From assembly GCA_040221095.1 (NCBI GenBank), contig JAVJVP010000013.1, forward strand, positions 297,095 to 361,094: a stretch of 64,000 nt of DNA, given 5' to 3'. The first letter of the stretch is position 1; every line of letters begins with the position of its first letter. Shown here piece after piece: positions 48,012 to 64,000 of the stretch. The DNA comes from UBA1479 sp040221095. Its GTDB lineage: Bacteria > Pseudomonadota > Alphaproteobacteria > Rhodospirillales > Casp-alpha2. The notes under the pieces were generated by a model. It worked only from the letters and a program-made list of their open reading frames with translations. It was not told the origin of the DNA and did no database searches. The position numbers and the translations under genes were made by a program.

Positions 48012-48536
48012 CTAGTAGACCACCACGCCGCAGGCGGCGCGGGCACCCCCGCCGCCGAGCGCTGCCGGGGTGTCGGAATAGGTGTCGCCGCCGGCATGGA
48101 TCATGATCGAGCGGCCGGCTAGGTCGGCGGTGTTCAGGCGCGGCGCATAGCTGTCGCGGGTCGCCGTGCCGTCGGCCGCGACGTAAAGCACGGGCAGGTC
48201 GCCCAGATGGCCGTCGCCGTCGGGGCCCAGATGCTTGCCCGTGTTGGCGGGATCGTAATGCCCGCCCGCGGCCAGGCCGGGCACGTGCTTGCCGTCCTTT
48301 TCCTTGTGCTCGCAACTGGGGTGTTCATGGACGTGGAAGCCGTGCTGGCCCTCGCTCAGGCCCGACAGGTTGGGCTGAATGCGAAGGCCCCTGTCCGTGT
48401 CCTGGAACACCACCGTGCCGAGGATCGGGCCGATGCCCGTAGCCGATGTCTGATGCATGGTGACGGTGACGGAGGCCGCCTGGGCACCGCCGGCAACAAC
48501 AAGGGCCGCCAACGCGGCTGCGATGAAGGTTCTCAT
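48012..48536 (-). CDS. sodC: Periplasmic Cu/Zn superoxide dismutase
   Basis: Removes superoxide in the periplasm (174 aa). The signal peptide is MRTFIAAALAALVVAGGAQA. Metal ligands are in GFHVHEHPSC, GGHYDP and HLGDLP, with a later His in MIHAGGD; the disulfide partner Cys is in ARAACGVVVY. GGGAGA precedes ATG 48536; the frame extends upstream without support. Confidence 0.95.
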   Translation of the reverse strand: MRTFIAAALAALVVAGGAQAASVTVTMHQTSATGIGPILGTVVFQDTDRGLRIQPNLSGLSEGQHGFHVHEHPSCEHKEKDGKHVPGLAAGGHYDPANTGKHLGPDGDGHLGDLPVLYVAADGTATRDSYAPRLNTADLAGRSIMIHAGGDTYSDTPAALGGGGARAACGVVVY

Positions 48537-48648
48537 GAGGTGTCTCCCATAGGCGATGGATCCGGTCTCACCGCCGGACTGTCCGCTTGATATGGGACCA
48601 ATCCGGACCTTTTTCAATGGGAATCGGCGGCGCGGCAGGCCTCCGCGG

Positions 48649-49506
48649 TCAGGGCTCGAAGGCGTCGAAGGCGGTCTTGAAATCCGCATGCCAGCGGGTC
48701 AGGGGCGGGCGGTTCTCGGTGATGTCGCGGGCGGCCCAAAGGATGCGCTTGGCGTCCATTTCCGGGGTCACCTCGCCGTCGGGGCAGAGGATGTAGAAAT
48801 CGCCCCGCTCCAGGGCCGCCAGCATGAAGTCGACCACCTGATCCGGCCACCAGGCGCCCGGTCTGTGGTCCCGGTTGCCCGTCGTGGTCATGCCGGGAAT
48901 CAGCAGATGGGCGGTGACGGCGTTTCCGCTGCCGTTGCCGTTGCGCAATTCGTGCTGCAGCAGTTCCGTATAGGCCTTCACGGCCGCCTTGGCGACGTTG
49001 TAATGGGGCCGGCCGGGCGGGTTGGTGATGCCCTGTTTGGACCCGACGTTGACGATCATCGCCGGCTTCCCCGCCGCGATCATGGCCGGGGCGAAGGCCT
49101 GGCAGCCGTTGATCACGCCGAACAGGCCGACGTCGATGGTCCGGCGCCAGTTGTCCGGCTCGTCCAGGCAGCCGCCCGCGTGCCGGGCGACCGCGTTGTT
49201 CATCACCAGCGCGACGTTGCCGAAGGTATCCAGCACCCGGTCCTTAAGCGCCGCCACGGCGTCCGGGTCGGCGACGTCCACGGCCATGGACATGACGCGC
49301 CCGGCCTGGGCGGCGGCGCGGACCTCCTCATGGGCGGCATCCAGGGCGTCCTCGTCGACATCGGCCAGGCAGACATGCATGCCGAGGGCGGCAAAGCGTT
49401 TCGCGGCGGCAAGGCCGATGCCGCTGGCCGCCCCCGTGACGACGGCGCCCCGTTCCGGGGCGAGAATGTCGGACAGGCTGGTACGGTCGGTCGGCGACGC
49501 AGGCAT
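48649..49506 (-). CDS. SDR family oxidoreductase
   Basis: A 285-aa short-chain dehydrogenase: TGAASGIGLAAAKRF, MNNAV in place of NNAG, NVGSKQG with the catalytic Ser, and YNVAK. The C-terminal part is longer than in FabG-like SDRs (ERGDFYILCPDGEV). GGAGA precedes the ATG. It is divergent from serA; the substrate is unknown. Confidence 0.85.
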   Translation of the reverse strand: MPASPTDRTSLSDILAPERGAVVTGAASGIGLAAAKRFAALGMHVCLADVDEDALDAAHEEVRAAAQAGRVMSMAVDVADPDAVAALKDRVLDTFGNVALVMNNAVARHAGGCLDEPDNWRRTIDVGLFGVINGCQAFAPAMIAAGKPAMIVNVGSKQGITNPPGRPHYNVAKAAVKAYTELLQHELRNGNGSGNAVTAHLLIPGMTTTGNRDHRPGAWWPDQVVDFMLAALERGDFYILCPDGEVTPEMDAKRILWAARDITENRPPLTRWHADFKTAFDAFEP

Positions 49507-49750
49507 GGCGAATTCTCCGTGATTTTGGGCGCGGGACCCGCATTCTGCGATGGATACGTGGCGCGGAAAAGGCTGCTTCCCAAGGTTCTGCCATATTTAC
49601 AGGCCTCGGCCACGTCCGGCAGGGACGGTTTTCGGCGTGAAAGCCGGGTGACGCGGCGGCGGTGCCGGATATCGCTTGCCTTGGCTGTCCGGCTCCGGCA
49701 TTTTGCGCTGCAACATGTACATCCCCCCCAATAAACCGACCCCAGATCCC

Positions 49751-51004
49751 ATGTCGAAAATCCAGAATCCGTCCCTGCCCAAGGAAAAGATCAAGGTCCT
49801 TCTGCTCGAAGGCATTTCGCCCACCGCCTCCGCCGTTTTCAAGGACGCCGGCTATTCCAACGGCGAGCGCCTGAAAACCGCCCTCGACGGCGACGAATTG
49901 AAGGCCAAGCTGCAGGACGTGCGCATTCTGGGCATCCGCTCCCGCACCCAGCTGACCAAGGACGTGATCGACGCGGCGCCGTCGCTCATGGCCATCGGCT
50001 GTTTTTCCGTGGGCACCAACCAGATCGACCTGGACGCCGCGCGGAACAACGGGATTCCCGTGTTCAACGCGCCCTTTTCCAATACCCGTTCCGTGGCCGA
50101 ACTGACCATCGCCGAGATCGTCATGCTGTTCCGCCGCACCTTTTCGCGGTCCACGGCGGCCCATGCCGGCGGTTGGGACAAGTCCGCCGCGGGGTCGCGG
50201 GAAGTGCGCGGCAAGACGCTCGGCATCATCGGCTACGGCAACATCGGCAGTCAGCTTGCGGTGATCGCCGAGTCCATGGGACTGCGCGTCATCTACCACG
50301 ACCGCACGGACAAGCTGCGCCACGGCAACGTCATGCCGTCGCGCAACCTGGAAGATCTTCTGGCCCAGTCCGACGTGGTCACCCTGCATGTTCCGGAAAC
50401 GCCGGACACCAAGGACATGATCGGCAAAGCGGAAATCCGCGCCATGAAAAAGGGCGCCTTCCTGATCAACAATTCGCGGGGTTCCGTAGTCGACATTCCG
50501 GCCCTGGCCGCCGCGCTGAAGGACGGCCACCTGGGCGGGGCCGCCGTCGACGTGTTCCCGAAGGAGCCGTCGTCCAATTCCGATCCTTTCGTATCGCCCC
50601 TGCAGGGCCTGGATAACGTGATCCTGACCCCGCATGTCGGCGGATCCACGGAAGAAGCCCAGGAACGCATCGGCGAAGAGGTCGCGCGCAAGCTGGTTGA
50701 ATACTCCGACGTCGGCTCGACCGAAGGCTCGGTCAACTTCCCCCAGGCCCAATTGTCGCCGCGCCAGGGCGGCACCCGCTTCATCCAGGTTCAGCGCAAC
50801 CTGCCGGGTGAACTGCAGCGCCTCAACGAGGTGTTCGCCCGCAACAACGTCAACATCGCCGCCCAGACCTACCAGACCGACGGCGAAATCGGCTACGTCG
50901 TTCTGGAGGCCGAAGGGGCGGTCCCCGACGCCGACGCGATCCTGGCGGAAATCCGCGACCTTTCCGGCACCATCCGCGCGCGGCTGCTGAACCGGGTCGC
51001 GTGA
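49751..51004 (+). CDS. serA: D-3-phosphoglycerate dehydrogenase
   Basis: First step of serine synthesis (417 aa, close to the 410 aa of E. coli SerA). The catalytic domain begins KIKVLLLEGISPTA. NAD motif: GIIGYGNIGSQLAVIA; RSRTQL, NSRGSVVD and the His in LTPHVGGSTEEAQ are present. The last 80 residues are an ACT domain for serine feedback. ATG 49751 (MSKIQNPS) is preferred although its ribosome site is weak. The 244-nt leader holds no riboswitch I recognise. Confidence 0.93.
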   Translation: MSKIQNPSLPKEKIKVLLLEGISPTASAVFKDAGYSNGERLKTALDGDELKAKLQDVRILGIRSRTQLTKDVIDAAPSLMAIGCFSVGTNQIDLDAARNNGIPVFNAPFSNTRSVAELTIAEIVMLFRRTFSRSTAAHAGGWDKSAAGSREVRGKTLGIIGYGNIGSQLAVIAESMGLRVIYHDRTDKLRHGNVMPSRNLEDLLAQSDVVTLHVPETPDTKDMIGKAEIRAMKKGAFLINNSRGSVVDIPALAAALKDGHLGGAAVDVFPKEPSSNSDPFVSPLQGLDNVILTPHVGGSTEEAQERIGEEVARKLVEYSDVGSTEGSVNFPQAQLSPRQGGTRFIQVQRNLPGELQRLNEVFARNNVNIAAQTYQTDGEIGYVVLEAEGAVPDADAILAEIRDLSGTIRARLLNRVA

Positions 51005-51116
51005 TTCCGTCGCGGGGCATTTCGGTCCCGCGCACGAAGATGTCACTCGCGGAAAAATCGCGGTTTGTATAAAATCCCGGCAATCCTAACCTCATAGATT
51101 GCAGGGAGTTCGCGTC

Positions 51117-51755
51117 ATGAAAACCCTTACCCGCCGCCGTTTTGCGGCTCTTTCCGCCCTGTCCGTTCTGGCCGCCGCCACGTTTGCCGCGCCGTCCCCG
51201 GCCACGGCCGAACCCACCGTCGGCAGCCCGGCCCCGGTCTTCACCGGTGTGGATACCAAGGGCCAGAAGATCAACCTCGCCGACTATCGGGGCAAGACCG
51301 TGATCCTGGAATGGACCAACCACGACTGTCCCTTCGTGGTGAAGCATTATTCATCGGGCAACATGCAGATGACCCAGAAGCAGGCCGCCCAGGACGGCAT
51401 CGTCTGGTTGTCGGTGATTTCCTCGGCCCCGGGTGAGCAGGGCAACGTCAGCGGCCCGGAAGCGGACGATCTGACGACGTCACGCAAGGCCAGCCCGTCG
51501 GCGGTGCTGCTTGACCCGTCGGGCGAGATCGGCCGCAAGTATGCGGCGCGGACCACGCCGCACATGTTCATCATCGACCCCAAGGGGACGCTCGCCTATC
51601 ACGGCGCCATCGACAGCATCAAGTCGACGGACGTCACCGACATTCCCAAGGCGCAGAATTACGTACTCAACGCGCTGGCCCAGATGAAGGCCGGCGAGCC
51701 GGTCAAACCGCAGGGCACCAGGCCTTACGGCTGCAGCGTCAAGTACGGCTCGTAA
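51117..51755 (+). CDS. Exported redoxin (AhpC/TSA-like) protein
   Basis: A 212-aa protein with a twin-arginine-like or Sec signal (MKTLTRRRFAALSALSVLAA, cut near TAEP). The thioredoxin-fold domain has GSPAPVFTGVDTKG, WTNHDCPFVVKHY with a single Cys at the peroxidatic position, and TPHMFIIDPKG. A second Cys lies in the tail (PYGCSVKY). It is probably a periplasmic peroxidase or thiol reductase. A GGGAG site precedes ATG 51117. Confidence 0.82.
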   Translation: MKTLTRRRFAALSALSVLAAATFAAPSPATAEPTVGSPAPVFTGVDTKGQKINLADYRGKTVILEWTNHDCPFVVKHYSSGNMQMTQKQAAQDGIVWLSVISSAPGEQGNVSGPEADDLTTSRKASPSAVLLDPSGEIGRKYAARTTPHMFIIDPKGTLAYHGAIDSIKSTDVTDIPKAQNYVLNALAQMKAGEPVKPQGTRPYGCSVKYGS

Positions 51756-52172
51756 CCGAGGCGCGGCCCCGCGGGCGGCTGCGGGACCGCGTGGCCCGGC
51801 GTGACGGACGCCTGGGGGCTTGGGTGACCTGTTATTGAACCAGAGTATGGGCCCTGGCGGCGATCATGCCGGGCGCCTGAGTGCCAGCACGTCCGATACC
51901 CATGACGCACCGGTGGCAAGACCCGCCTGTCGGCGCTACCGCGCTGAAGATAATATTATAATTCCGCTGACTCGTCATTTCCCCCCAAGCTGCCTGGCCA
52001 GGCGACTGCGGGCGGGTAGGTATTACACACCCCATACTTATTTGCCGGTGGCCTCGTCTCCCGGTCAGCAGAAATCGTGGCACGGTTTCGCTACTCTCCC
52101 GGCTATCACAAATGGGAAACGTTCTCGCGCCTGAGGGCTGCGGGGATGGCACGGAAGAAAAAGGAAGCCGAA
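51756..52172. other. Gene-poor 417-nt spacer before the signalling cluster
   Basis: A GC-rich hairpin (51763-51772 with 51781-51790, one mismatch) may close the redoxin transcript. An AT-rich patch around TAATATTATAATT (51951-51963) could be part of a promoter for the response-regulator operon. No ORF with a ribosome site is seen. Confidence 0.4.
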
Positions 52173-52547
52173 ATGGCAAGAATTCTCGTCGTCGACGATG
52201 ACACCGATCACCGGGCCTTCGTCGTGCAGTTGCTTGAGCGGCTGGGTCATTCGGTGATCGCCGCCGAGAACGGGCAGCGCTGCCTGGGTCTCCTGCGGGA
52301 TCAGGATGTTGACGCCATCATCACCGACATCTTCATGCCCGGCGCCGACGGCATCGAACTGGTGACCGAGTTGAAGAAACTGGGCTCCCAAATTCCCGTT
52401 CTCGGCATGACCGGCGGCTACAAGGGCGTGATCCGCCCTTATGAAAACCTGTTCGAAGTTCTGACGAACGCCAAGGTCCTGCACAAGCCGTTCGGCGCCC
52501 GGGATCTGGAAACCGCCCTGGAGGAGGTGCTCCGCGATGCCGCGTAA
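52173..52547 (+). CDS. Single-domain response regulator
   Basis: A 124-aa CheY-like receiver: acidic pocket in VVDDDTDHR, phospho-Asp in AIITDIFMPG, Thr/Ser in GMTGG and Lys in LHKPFG. There is no output domain, so it likely works through protein contacts, for example with the downstream proteins. AAGGA precedes ATG 52173; ATG 52146 is a possible longer start. It overlaps the next gene by 11 nt. Confidence 0.9.
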   Translation: MARILVVDDDTDHRAFVVQLLERLGHSVIAAENGQRCLGLLRDQDVDAIITDIFMPGADGIELVTELKKLGSQIPVLGMTGGYKGVIRPYENLFEVLTNAKVLHKPFGARDLETALEEVLRDAA

Positions 52548-52881
52548 ATTCGAAGGAAACGACGCCAAACAGGCAGGGATCGCCCGCCGCCGGGAAGCGG
52601 TGTTGGACCGGCTGCGCGCCGCGGTGGACGCATTGGATCAGGAAAACCAGGCCTTGCAGGCCGAAGTCTGTGAATTCCAAAACGTCCTCGGCGAACTGCA
52701 CGGCAGCATCGATGAGCTTGCCGATTCCACGGACGGCCGCCGGTTCATGATTTCCCAGGTGCAGACGGAGGCCCTTCGCGGCGCCGCCAGGAGACTGGGC
52801 GAGATCGCCGACAATTGGCAGGAGCGCTGTGGGCAGCCCACCGACACCCTGCCGCCGCGCCTTTCCAGGGATGCCGCCTGA
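52537..52881 (+). CDS. Hypothetical coiled-coil protein
   Basis: A 114-aa, mostly helical protein with a coiled-coil-like stretch (VLDRLRAAVDALDQENQAL) and no TM or signal. It overlaps the receiver gene and ends 9 nt before the EAL gene, so it belongs to that operon and could be a partner of the receiver. No family is recognised. Confidence 0.6.
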   Translation: MPRKFEGNDAKQAGIARRREAVLDRLRAAVDALDQENQALQAEVCEFQNVLGELHGSIDELADSTDGRRFMISQVQTEALRGAARRLGEIADNWQERCGQPTDTLPPRLSRDAA

Positions 52882-52890
52882 TTTCGGTGG

Positions 52891-54591
52891 ATGCTTGGGG
52901 GCGGCACAGATAATAAAACCGATTGGGGGCAATCGCCCGTGAACATCAGAAGTAGTATTCAGGCTGGACAGGCCGGTTCATCCGGCATCCTGTTCACAGC
53001 CGATGGCGAAGGCCGCTTCCTGATGACACAGGCGATGCTGGGGCAGTTGCCCTTCGCCGGCATATCAGGCAACCAGTTGATGCGACTTCATGACCTTCTT
53101 GGCATGGAGGCGGGGCCAGTCATTTCTGCCCTGCTTCGGGAAATGCTGACAGGTTGGGAAGAAGGACTGACGCGGCGCATCGTCGTGCGCGACCGCGAGG
53201 GCCGATTGTTGAACATGGGTCTGTCCCGCATGGCGGGCCTTGCCCCGGGCCGGATGGTCTGTACGCTCGACGAATGCCAGTTTCCCGCCCTGACGCCTGC
53301 CATTGCCCCGGAACCGTTAACGGCGATCGATCATTTGCCGTCTCGGGCCGACGCCTTTCGGCAGGCCACCGATCTGGTGGTCGACGAGACCGTCGTCGGC
53401 GACGTCTTCATGATCATGCTTGTCGGCCTGAACAAGCCCCGCAACATCGAGGGCCCGGTTGCCGAGCAGATCTGGTCGCGTCTTACGGATAAGGCGGCCA
53501 AGCGTATTCAGGCCGTGGTCGGCCCACGCGGTCTTGTCGCCAGATATTCGGAAAACGCCTTCGTCGTGATCAACGCCCAGAACATGGGACCGGTGCTTCC
53601 CGACATGGCCGCCGGCTCCATCGTCAGCAGTTTCGACCGTCCCTTTGAAATGGATGGCATGGACTTCTACGTCGGTGTCAACGTGGGCACGGCCGACGTC
53701 GGAACGGGTCCGACCAACATCGGACACTGCTTCCGCTGCGCTGAACTGGCCCTGGCCGATGCCCGCCGGTCTGGCGTTCCCGTGCGCGAATGTACGGTGG
53801 AGATGGTTGAAGCGGCCAGCGCCAAGCTGCGGTTTGAACGCGATCTCCGCGATGCCTTTGAGTATGGCGGGTTCAGCCTGGACCTACAGCCCAAGATCGA
53901 GATGGCGGGCGGCGGCTGCCGCGGGTTCGAGGCATTGATTCGTTGGCGCCACCCGGAACGGGGACTGGTCCCGCCGGAACAATTCATCCCCGTGGCCGAG
54001 GAAAGCGGCCTGATCGTGCCGATCACCGACTGGGTCCTGCACGAGGTTTGCCGGCTGCTCAAGGCCGAGCGCGATGCGGGGCGGTCGCCCCTGCCGATTT
54101 CGATCAACGTGCCGCCCAGCCAGCTGATGCATCGGGAACTGAAGGATTTCATCAAGGTCATAAACGCCTATGACATTCCGCCCGCGCTGATCGAGTTTGA
54201 ATTGACGGACTCGATGTCCACCGGCGAGCTCAGCCGTGGCATTGCCATGATGTCCGGCTTGCGCGCCGCAGGTGTGAAGATTTCCGTCGAGGATTTCGGC
54301 GCCGGTTACTCGTCCCTGTCGCGTCTGGTGCGCCTGCCGGTGAACATTCTCAAGATCGACCGGTCGTTCGTTGACGGCCTGCCGTCCGATCCGGATGCCT
54401 GCGAGGTCGTCACCGCGATTACCCGGGTTGCCCAGGCGCTTGATCTTGCGGTCGTCGCCGAAGGCGTCGAGAACGATGCCCAGGCTCGCTTCCTCGCGGA
54501 TCACGGGGTCACGGTGGCGCAGGGATTTCTGTTCAGCCGACCGCTTCCGCCGGAGGAGGCCTTCCGGCTTGCCGAGACGCGCGCTGGATGA
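52891..54591 (+). CDS. Degenerate GGDEF-EAL protein with PAS-like N-terminus
   Basis: A 566-aa soluble protein. A PAS-like region lies at about 33-130, then a GGDEF-fold segment (about 165-305) whose signature site reads RYSENAF, so it cannot be a cyclase. The EAL domain (about 310-560) retains EALIRW, the Asn in SINVPPSQ, KIDRSFV, VAEGVE and QGFLFSRP. Two metal-ligand positions carry conservative swaps: ELTDS for the usual T-E, and EDFGAG for DDFGTG. It may be a weak c-di-GMP phosphodiesterase or a c-di-GMP receptor. GTG 52939 is an alternative start. Confidence 0.82.
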   Translation: MLGGGTDNKTDWGQSPVNIRSSIQAGQAGSSGILFTADGEGRFLMTQAMLGQLPFAGISGNQLMRLHDLLGMEAGPVISALLREMLTGWEEGLTRRIVVRDREGRLLNMGLSRMAGLAPGRMVCTLDECQFPALTPAIAPEPLTAIDHLPSRADAFRQATDLVVDETVVGDVFMIMLVGLNKPRNIEGPVAEQIWSRLTDKAAKRIQAVVGPRGLVARYSENAFVVINAQNMGPVLPDMAAGSIVSSFDRPFEMDGMDFYVGVNVGTADVGTGPTNIGHCFRCAELALADARRSGVPVRECTVEMVEAASAKLRFERDLRDAFEYGGFSLDLQPKIEMAGGGCRGFEALIRWRHPERGLVPPEQFIPVAEESGLIVPITDWVLHEVCRLLKAERDAGRSPLPISINVPPSQLMHRELKDFIKVINAYDIPPALIEFELTDSMSTGELSRGIAMMSGLRAAGVKISVEDFGAGYSSLSRLVRLPVNILKIDRSFVDGLPSDPDACEVVTAITRVAQALDLAVVAEGVENDAQARFLADHGVTVAQGFLFSRPLPPEEAFRLAETRAG

Positions 54592-54673
54592 AAAGATCGA
54601 AATTCGGGTTATTCCCCGGAGCATGCCGAACAGCGTGATCCCGGGTCACTGAAGTCTTCCTCGGAGGGACTGA

Positions 54674-62053
<7,380 letters not shown>

Positions 62054-62170
62054 GCGACTGCGGCCTGCGCATACCAAAGCATGCTGTGTGCAATATCACG
62101 CGTATATCGACACATACTGAATTTCTGGCCCGATACTTTCTTTGGTCAACAGGACCGATATTGAAATTAC

Positions 62171-62184
62171 GGCATGCTTCTTGC
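62171..62184 (+). promoter_or_regulatory. Sigma-54-type -24/-12 promoter
   Basis: GGCATG-CTTC-TTGC matches the RpoN consensus GGCACG-N4-TTGC at all but one base, with the invariant GG and GC exactly 10 nt apart. It lies about 74 nt before the chemoreceptor ATG. Confidence 0.6.
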
Positions 62185-62257
62185 GTGTTCTGCGCCTATC
62201 GGATGTGACCGCCTACGCAGGGCGGCATGAATTACAACAAGAAACCAGGAAGGCGTG

Positions 62258-64000
62258 ATGTCGAAACACTCACAAATCGAAGCGAGCGGTGATGATATGG
62301 TTGCGGCCAAGACCCTGTTCGGAAAATTCACAATCGCACAACGCGTCAGCGCCATCGTTATTCTGGGCGTCACTGCTATGGCCGTGTTCGGCGGTATTCA
62401 GTTCTACGGGAAGTCGAAGACCACCCAAGCGGTTCAGTCCAACACGGATTACAACGCTCTGGCGCTGGGCAGTCAGGAAATTCAGGCGCAATCCCTGCAG
62501 ATGCGCCGCGCGGAAAAGGATTTCCTTTTACGCCGCGATACAAAGTATGCAGACCTCTACAAGAGCAACGTCGCCAAGCTTAAATCCGTCCTGAACAAGG
62601 TGCGTCAGGAGCCCGTGGCGGCCGCCAAATCCGAAACCCTGGCCCGTTTGGATGGTGCGATTGATGCCCATGCAAGGCAGTTCGCCATGGTTGTTTCCCA
62701 AATCCAGGAACTGGGTCTGGACGAGAAGGTTGGTCTACAGGGCAAGCTGCGTACTGCCGTGCATGCGGTCGAGACGAAACTGAAGGAAGCAAATCTGGAC
62801 GGTCTCACCGTGAAGATGCTGATGATGCGGCGCCACGAAAAGGATTTCATGCTGCGCGGTGCTGAAAAATACATCAGCAGAGTGGCGAAAAGACAGGCAG
62901 AGTTTCTTGAAATGCTGCCGGCAGCGCCGCTGTCCGATAGCGCTAAGGCGGAAATTATCGGGCTTCTCGACGTTTATGTGACGGCGTTCAATGCCTTCGC
63001 CAAATTATCCGTTGAAAACGGCGCGGCGATCAAAGAGCTGAGTAATATCTACAAGATCGTGACGCCGGCCGTCGAGGAACTGGTTGCGTTCGGTGAGCAG
63101 GGTGCTGAGAACGCCCTTGCCGACATGGATGCAACACAGAGGTCCATGGAAATTTTGATGATGATCGGCGCCGCCGTGAGCTTCGCCGTCTTCGTCGTTG
63201 CGGGCGCGGTTGTCGCGATGAGCATCACCCGCCCCATGAAGGCTGTCACCAAGGCCACCGAAACCCTGGCCGAAGGGAATTGGAACATCCAAATCCCGGC
63301 CCTTGAAAACAAGGACGAGATCGGCGCCGTGGCGCGGGCGCTTCAGGTCTTCAAGGAAAACCTGATCAAGACCAAGGATCTGGAAGAGGCGCAGCGTCAG
63401 GAGCAGGTGCGTCAGGTCGAACGCGCACAGAAACTTGCAACGATAACGACGACGTTTGATGAGACGGTGAGCGAAGTTCTCGGTGTGGTGTCGTCGGCAT
63501 CGACGGAACTGCAGGCGACGGCGACCAGCATGCGCGGTACGGCGGAAACCACCACCCGTCAGTCGTCCTCCGTGGCGGCGGCCTGCGAGCAGACGTCGGC
63601 CAACGTGCAGACCGTGGCGACGGCAACGGAAGAGTTGACCGCGTCGGTGCGCGAGATCACCCAGCAGATGGCGCGGTCTTCGGAAAAGGCCGGCCAGGCG
63701 GTGACCGAGGCCGATCAGGTCCAAGGCAAGGTCGATGGCCTGGTCGAAGCGGCCCAGGCGATCGGCCAGGTGGTCGAACTGATCAACGAGATCGCCGAGA
63801 AGACCAACCTGTTGTCGCTCAACGCGACCATCGAGGCGGCGCGCGCCGGCGAGGCCGGCAAGGGCTTCGCGGTGGTGGCGTCGGAGGTCAAGAACCTGGC
63901 GGCCCAGACCAAGCGGTCGACGGAGGAAGTTGCGGCCCATGTCGCCAAGATCCAGTCGACGACGGGCGAGGCGGCGAGCGCGATCAACGTGATCAAGGCG
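62258..64000 (+). CDS. Methyl-accepting chemotaxis protein with HBM sensor (3' end beyond window)
   Basis: 581 codons are visible. TM1 is near residues 30-48 and TM2 near 302-324. Between them lies a helical sensor with two related motifs (MRRAEKDFLLRRD and MMRRHEKDFMLRGAEKY), as in HBM (helical bimodular) domains that bind small organic acids. A HAMP domain (about 325-375, SITRPMKAVTKATETLAEG) follows, then the signalling helix with EKTNLLSLNATIEAARAGEA near 514 and VVASEVKNLA. AGGAAGG precedes ATG 62258. It is preceded by a probable sigma-54 promoter, suggesting control with flagellar or nitrogen/carbon genes. The C-terminal methylation helix is cut off. Confidence 0.93.
   Translation, partial: MSKHSQIEASGDDMVAAKTLFGKFTIAQRVSAIVILGVTAMAVFGGIQFYGKSKTTQAVQSNTDYNALALGSQEIQAQSLQMRRAEKDFLLRRDTKYADLYKSNVAKLKSVLNKVRQEPVAAAKSETLARLDGAIDAHARQFAMVVSQIQELGLDEKVGLQGKLRTAVHAVETKLKEANLDGLTVKMLMMRRHEKDFMLRGAEKYISRVAKRQAEFLEMLPAAPLSDSAKAEIIGLLDVYVTAFNAFAKLSVENGAAIKELSNIYKIVTPAVEELVAFGEQGAENALADMDATQRSMEILMMIGAAVSFAVFVVAGAVVAMSITRPMKAVTKATETLAEGNWNIQIPALENKDEIGAVARALQVFKENLIKTKDLEEAQRQEQVRQVERAQKLATITTTFDETVSEVLGVVSSASTELQATATSMRGTAETTTRQSSSVAAACEQTSANVQTVATATEELTASVREITQQMARSSEKAGQAVTEADQVQGKVDGLVEAAQAIGQVVELINEIAEKTNLLSLNATIEAARAGEAGKGFAVVASEVKNLAAQTKRSTEEVAAHVAKIQSTTGEAASAINVIKA

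Noticed and set aside
49507..49750. Riboswitch or serC-type leader before serA
   Set aside because: No known aptamer core or strong terminator/antiterminator pair could be recognised.

Overview
This is a GC-rich chromosomal window from an alphaproteobacterium, most likely of the Rhodospirillales type. The inference rests on a sigma-70 gene with a long acidic linker, a PAS_5-family protein, an HBM-type chemoreceptor, glutathione-dependent formaldehyde oxidation, and a yqeY-dnaG-rpoD block beside carAB. The genus cannot be named from the sequence alone. Gene density is high, and many start codons overlap the preceding stop.

Layout. (1) 1-9827: nitrate assimilation operon: 3' end of a probable nrtA, nrtB, fused nrtCD, nirB, nirD, nasA, and a cysG-like siroheme gene. 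(2) 9828-14259: NicO-type Ni/Co transporter, an SDR, a truncated AraC-type gene, a DUF3095 (class III cyclase-like) gene, and a small AT-rich island bounded by a 16-bp direct repeat of the 3' end of a CAT-anticodon tRNA. (3) 14296-19102: rpoD, dnaG and yqeY on the minus strand. (4) 19329-24948: carA, a GxxExxY gene with a long inverted repeat wedged between carA and carB, then carB and greA. (5) 24961-27442: radical SAM plus metallophosphoesterase pair, tRNA-Gly(CCC), and a candidate structured sRNA with a CCUCCUCCC motif. (6) 27485-30723: formaldehyde cluster (adhC, TPR protein, MaoC, fghA). (7) 30939-34654: a 35-codon membrane peptide gene and a large RTX protein. (8) 34813-38727: PhyH dioxygenase, class III CoA-transferase, an acyl-CoA dehydrogenase-fold protein carrying the residue signature of 3-sulfinopropionyl-CoA desulfinase, and msrB. 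(9) 38861-41484: GNAT/C39 protein and RimK-like ATP-grasp ligase. (10) 41498-51755: mixed housekeeping and stress genes (two GSTs, CBS protein, ankyrin protein, TauD-like dioxygenase, PAS_5 protein, ArsR regulator, small membrane protein, cupin, SDRs, SodC, SerA, redoxin). (11) 52173-64000: signalling cluster: single-domain response regulator, coiled-coil protein, degenerate GGDEF-EAL protein, a 2459-residue soluble hybrid histidine kinase with about 13 PAS and 2 GAF domains, and a chemoreceptor with a sigma-54-type promoter, cut by the window end.

How the genes work together. Region 1 forms a full route from external nitrate to ammonium including siroheme supply, although no dedicated electron-donor subunit for NasA is visible. 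Region 8 looks like organosulfur catabolism rather than ordinary beta-oxidation, because both acyl-CoA dehydrogenase catalytic-base positions are lost. Region 9 resembles a predicted peptide-modification pair. Region 11 looks like a sensory module linking cytoplasmic signals to c-di-GMP and chemotaxis.

The observations most worth follow-up are the desulfinase-like pair, the tRNA-bounded mini-island with its 2-TM protein, the GNAT-C39/RimK pair, the radical SAM/metallophosphoesterase pair lacking the canonical DxH motif, the candidate sRNA and the giant PAS kinase. All family calls come from reading motifs; no database search was run.
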